A DNA stretch of 14,193 bases from JBBDUG01 sp040904025 (GTDB taxonomy: Bacteria; Patescibacteriota; Minisyncoccia; Phycocordibacterales; SW-6-46-9): assembly GCA_040904025.1 (NCBI GenBank), contig JBBDUG010000059.1, forward strand, positions 1-14,193. The letters run 5' to 3'. Below the pieces are notes generated by a model. That model searched no databases. It had not been told where the DNA came from and was given only the letters and a program-made list of their open reading frames with translations. This document shows, one piece after another, positions 12,106 through 14,193 of this stretch. The position numbers and the translations under genes are program-made. Each line of letters starts with the position of its first letter. Within the stretch, counting starts at the first letter, position 1.

Positions 12106-13605
12106 ATGGCAACAGAGCAAAACAGTACAACTGTCGAAAGACCCCCGGTGATTGTCGTCATGGGGCATATTGATCATGGGAAATCAACACTGCTCGACTA
12201 CATTCGCAAGACGAATGTCACCGAGAGTGAAGCAGGGGGTATAACACAGCACCTCTCAGCATATGAGGTGATGCATGAACGTGACGATACAGAAAAACGA
12301 ATCACGTTTCTTGATACACCCGGACACGAAGCCTTCACCGCAATGCGTTCACGTGGTGCCTCTGTAGCCGATGTTGCCATCCTTGTAATAGCAGCAGATG
12401 ATGGAGTGAAGGAGCAAACTCTTGAAGCACTTCAGAGTATTAAAGATGCTGATATCCCGTATATCATCGCGGTGAATAAGATTGATAAGGAGAATGCTGA
12501 TGTACAGGCAACACTCAACTCTCTTGTAGAGCACGAAATATATGTTGAAGGATACGGAGGAGATATTTCATACGCGCAGATAAGTGCAAAGACAGGAGAA
12601 GGAGTAGATGAACTCCTTGATCTCATTCTCCTCCAGGCAGAGATAGAGGAACTCACAATGGATCTCTCAAAACCGGCGGAAGGAGTTGTAATCGAATCAA
12701 ATGTTGATCCGTCTCGCGGCACCTCTGCAACATTGGTAATAATGGACGGAACGCTCTCTCAGGGGCAGCATATTCAAGCCGGCACCAGCACTGCACCCGT
12801 CCGCATTATGGAAGACTACATCGGCAAAACAATACAAGAAGCAACAGCATCATCCCCTGTTCGTATAACTGGCTTTGATGCCAGTCCGGCAGTTGGAGTA
12901 CATTTTCATACATTTGAAAGTAAAAAAGAAGCACAGGAAGCAGCAGCAGAAAAAGAAACAAAACGAGAACGACCACAGTTGGAAAAAACCGAAGATGATG
13001 TAACGACCATCCCGATTATCATAAAGACAGATGTTGCCGGAACTGCAGAGGCAATTGCTGAGAAGGTCGCAGGACTTGTTACAGACCGTGCGCACCCTAC
13101 AGTACTCGAAGAAGGACTCGGATCGGTAACAGAAGGCGATGTACGCCGCGCAGGAGCGGCAGGAAGCGGTGTTATAGTAGGATTCAATGTAGGAGTCGAG
13201 ACAGGGGCACAAGAGCTCGCAGATCGCACAGAGGTAACGATAAAGACATTTTCTATAATATACGATCTGGTTGAATGGCTTGAAGAAGAAATACAAACCC
13301 GTACTCCTAAAATAGAGGTGCGAGAAAAGATAGGAGAAGCAAAGGTTCTAAAGACATTCAGTAGAACACGGAAAAATCAGATCATTGGAGGAAAGGTCAC
13401 AAGCGGTTCCTTAACTCAAGGAGCACAGTTTGTGATCACACGACGCGGAGAAGAGATTGGTGAGGGAGTCTTTAGCGAACTCCAGAAGCAAAAAGCAAAG
13501 ACAAGTGAAGTGCAAGAAGGATCTGAATTCGGTGCAGATGTTGAGACAAAGTTTGAAATTGCAATAGGAGACATACTCGTTGCATTTAAAATGGTTGAGA
13601 AATAA
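12106..13605 (+). CDS. infB: Translation initiation factor IF-2, short form without the N-terminal region
   Basis: A 499-aa GTPase that brings fMet-tRNA to the 30S subunit and promotes 50S joining. The G domain starts almost at once: G1 GHIDHGKS (20-27), G2 AGGITQHLSAY (43-53), G3 DTPGHEAF (70-77), G4 NKID (124-127), G5 ISAKTGEGVDELL (159-171). Domains II, III and the C-terminal fMet-tRNA-binding domain follow (KAKTSEVQEGSEFGADVE near the end). Typical bacterial IF-2 is about 700-900 aa with long N domains, essentially absent here apart from about 13 residues. In the C-terminal domain the usual Cys of the GCMVTDG-like motif is Gly (IGGKVTSG). ATG 12106 lies 10 nt after a -10 box with no Shine-Dalgarno. 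rbfA follows with a 1-nt overlap. nusA, often upstream of infB, is replaced here by a divergent cysteine desulfurase. Confidence 0.95.
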   Translation: MATEQNSTTVERPPVIVVMGHIDHGKSTLLDYIRKTNVTESEAGGITQHLSAYEVMHERDDTEKRITFLDTPGHEAFTAMRSRGASVADVAILVIAADDGVKEQTLEALQSIKDADIPYIIAVNKIDKENADVQATLNSLVEHEIYVEGYGGDISYAQISAKTGEGVDELLDLILLQAEIEELTMDLSKPAEGVVIESNVDPSRGTSATLVIMDGTLSQGQHIQAGTSTAPVRIMEDYIGKTIQEATASSPVRITGFDASPAVGVHFHTFESKKEAQEAAAEKETKRERPQLEKTEDDVTTIPIIIKTDVAGTAEAIAEKVAGLVTDRAHPTVLEEGLGSVTEGDVRRAGAAGSGVIVGFNVGVETGAQELADRTEVTIKTFSIIYDLVEWLEEEIQTRTPKIEVREKIGEAKVLKTFSRTRKNQIIGGKVTSGSLTQGAQFVITRRGEEIGEGVFSELQKQKAKTSEVQEGSEFGADVETKFEIAIGDILVAFKMVEK

Positions 13606-13928
13606 TGAGAGAAGGAACAGAACGACAAAAACGTGTTGCGGAACTTATCCGACAAGAAGCAGCGCGATTTATAAACACACACCTCCCTCCTAAACCGCTT
13701 GTAACGGTCACACGCGCTGATGTCTCAAAAGATCTTAAGAAATCAACAGTATATTTCACTGTTCTTCCAAATGAAGAAGAAGAGCGAACACATACTCTCA
13801 TCAAGAAAAAAGCTCATCTCTTCCGAGAGAATATGAAAGAAAGATTATCGACCAAATCTATTCCATTCTTCTCATTTTCAATTGATGAAGGAGAAAAGAT
13901 GCGGCAACGCATGGATGAGATACTCTAA
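13605..13928 (+). CDS. rbfA: Ribosome-binding factor A
   Basis: A 107-aa protein that binds the 30S subunit during late maturation around helix 1 of 16S rRNA. It shows the RbfA pattern: RQKRVAELIRQEAARFI (7-23), VTVTRADVSKDLKKSTVYFTVLP (33-55, a KH-type fold segment), then a helix and IPFFSFSIDEGEKMRQRMDEIL at the end, matching the family's P-L-F-D-GE-ID-L pattern. The start ATG overlaps the infB stop codon (TAATG), so it is translationally coupled. The infB-rbfA order is widely conserved, which supports both calls. The length is close to the family's 110-130 aa. Confidence 0.93.
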   Translation: MREGTERQKRVAELIRQEAARFINTHLPPKPLVTVTRADVSKDLKKSTVYFTVLPNEEEERTHTLIKKKAHLFRENMKERLSTKSIPFFSFSIDEGEKMRQRMDEIL

Positions 13929-13937
13929 ATTAACTCC

Positions 13938-13966
13938 TTTAAAAATATCAAAAAAGAGGGTATAGT
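13938..13966 (+). promoter_or_regulatory. Putative promoter of tRNA-Cys/tRNA-Leu(TAA)
   Basis: TTTAAA (13938-13943), a 17-nt spacer and TATAGT (13961-13966). The predicted start near 13973 is about 5 nt before tRNA-Cys. Transcription could also read in from infB-rbfA. Confidence 0.5.
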
Positions 13967-13977
13967 TTGAACCTGAT

Positions 13978-14051
13978 GGCCCAGTGGCGAAGTTGGTTAA
14001 CGCAGGGGACTGCAAATCCTCTATGCGCCGGTTCAAATCCGGCCTGGGCCT
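13978..14051 (+). tRNA. tRNA-Cys(GCA)
   Basis: This is a 74-nt tRNA. The acceptor GGCCCAG pairs with CTGGGCC (14044-14050). The discriminator is T14051, the U73 identity element of tRNA-Cys. The anticodon loop CTGCAAA carries GCA at 14012-14014, and positions 36-38 are AAA (MiaA motif). No CCA is encoded. tRNA-Leu(TAA) begins 4 nt later, so they form one transcript. Confidence 0.95.
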
Positions 14052-14055
14052 CAAC

Positions 14056-14145
14056 GCCGGAGTGGCGAAATCGGTAAACGCAGGGGGTTTAAAACCCCCG
14101 GCCATCACAAATGGCTTGTGGGTTCAAGTCCCACCTCCGGCACCA
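14056..14145 (+). tRNA. tRNA-Leu(TAA), CCA encoded
   Basis: This is a 90-nt class II tRNA. The acceptor GCCGGAG pairs with CTCCGGC (14135-14141), the discriminator is A14142 and CCA is encoded at 14143-14145. The stem GGGGG/CCCCC closes the loop TTTAAAA with anticodon TAA at 14090-14092. Positions 36-38 are AAA. With Leu(CAA) it is one of only two tRNAs here with an encoded CCA. The remaining 48 nt to the window end show nothing I recognise. Confidence 0.95.
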
Positions 14146-14193
14146 AATACCCTATCCCTTAACATACACAAACAATGTATCGTGATCCGGTAG

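Noticed and set aside
13984..14193. Open frame across tRNA-Cys and tRNA-Leu(TAA)
   Set aside because: It is an artefact of tRNA sequence.
1..14193. CRISPR array, transposase, integrase or prophage genes
   Set aside because: No regularly spaced repeats and no coding region with these signatures on either strand.

Overview
The window looks like a stretch of a small, streamlined bacterial genome, most plausibly from the Candidate Phyla Radiation (Patescibacteria, Parcubacteria-like). This is an inference from content. The housekeeping proteins are shortened: IF2 has almost no N-terminal region, and the Rel/SpoT homologue ends just after its TGS domain. L33 has no cysteines, most tRNA genes lack an encoded CCA, and several genes have a -10 box only 6-10 nt before the start codon, as leaderless mRNAs do. 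All 13 coding regions end in TAA or TAG, none in TGA. No database search was possible, so the phylum is a suggestion.

Layout. (1) 1-2208, plus: the 3' end of topA, then a bifunctional-looking (p)ppGpp synthetase/hydrolase. (2) 2210-3442, minus: parB with a long charged C-terminal extension, tail to tail with the Rel gene with 1 nt between them. (3) 3558-5551: an accessory-looking interval framed by tRNA-Leu genes. Leu(CAG) and Leu(TAG) stand on the left and Leu(CAA) on the right. Between them lie a NYN-domain nuclease-like gene (plus), a 332-nt gene-free stretch full of promoter- and terminator-like signals, and an unrecognised 175-aa gene (minus). A 67-bp direct repeat carrying a promoter occurs in the gene-free stretch and again just before tRNA-Leu(CAA). 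(4) 5554-6750, plus: miaA, starting 2 nt after the tRNA-Leu(CAA) CCA end, then a small membrane protein gene closed by a strong terminator. (5) 6757-12043, minus: tRNA-Trp, rpmG, tRNA-Tyr, a ClpB-type disaggregase, a membrane-anchored HtrA-like protein without its catalytic triad, and a NifS/IscS-type cysteine desulfurase. (6) 12106-14145, plus: infB-rbfA, then tRNA-Cys and tRNA-Leu(TAA).

How the genes relate. Most are information processing: topology (TopA), segregation (ParB), translation (IF2, RbfA, L33, seven tRNAs), tRNA modification (MiaA; the desulfurase is a possible sulfur donor), stress signalling (Rel) and protein quality control (ClpB, HtrA-like). Five of the seven tRNAs carry the A36-A37-A38 loop motif that MiaA recognises, including the one directly upstream of miaA. 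The points most worth following up are the repeat-framed interval between the tRNA-Leu genes, the tRNA-Leu(CAA)-miaA junction, the leaderless promoter layout, the ClpC-like LGF loop in a ClpB-type protein, and the HtrA-like pseudoprotease.
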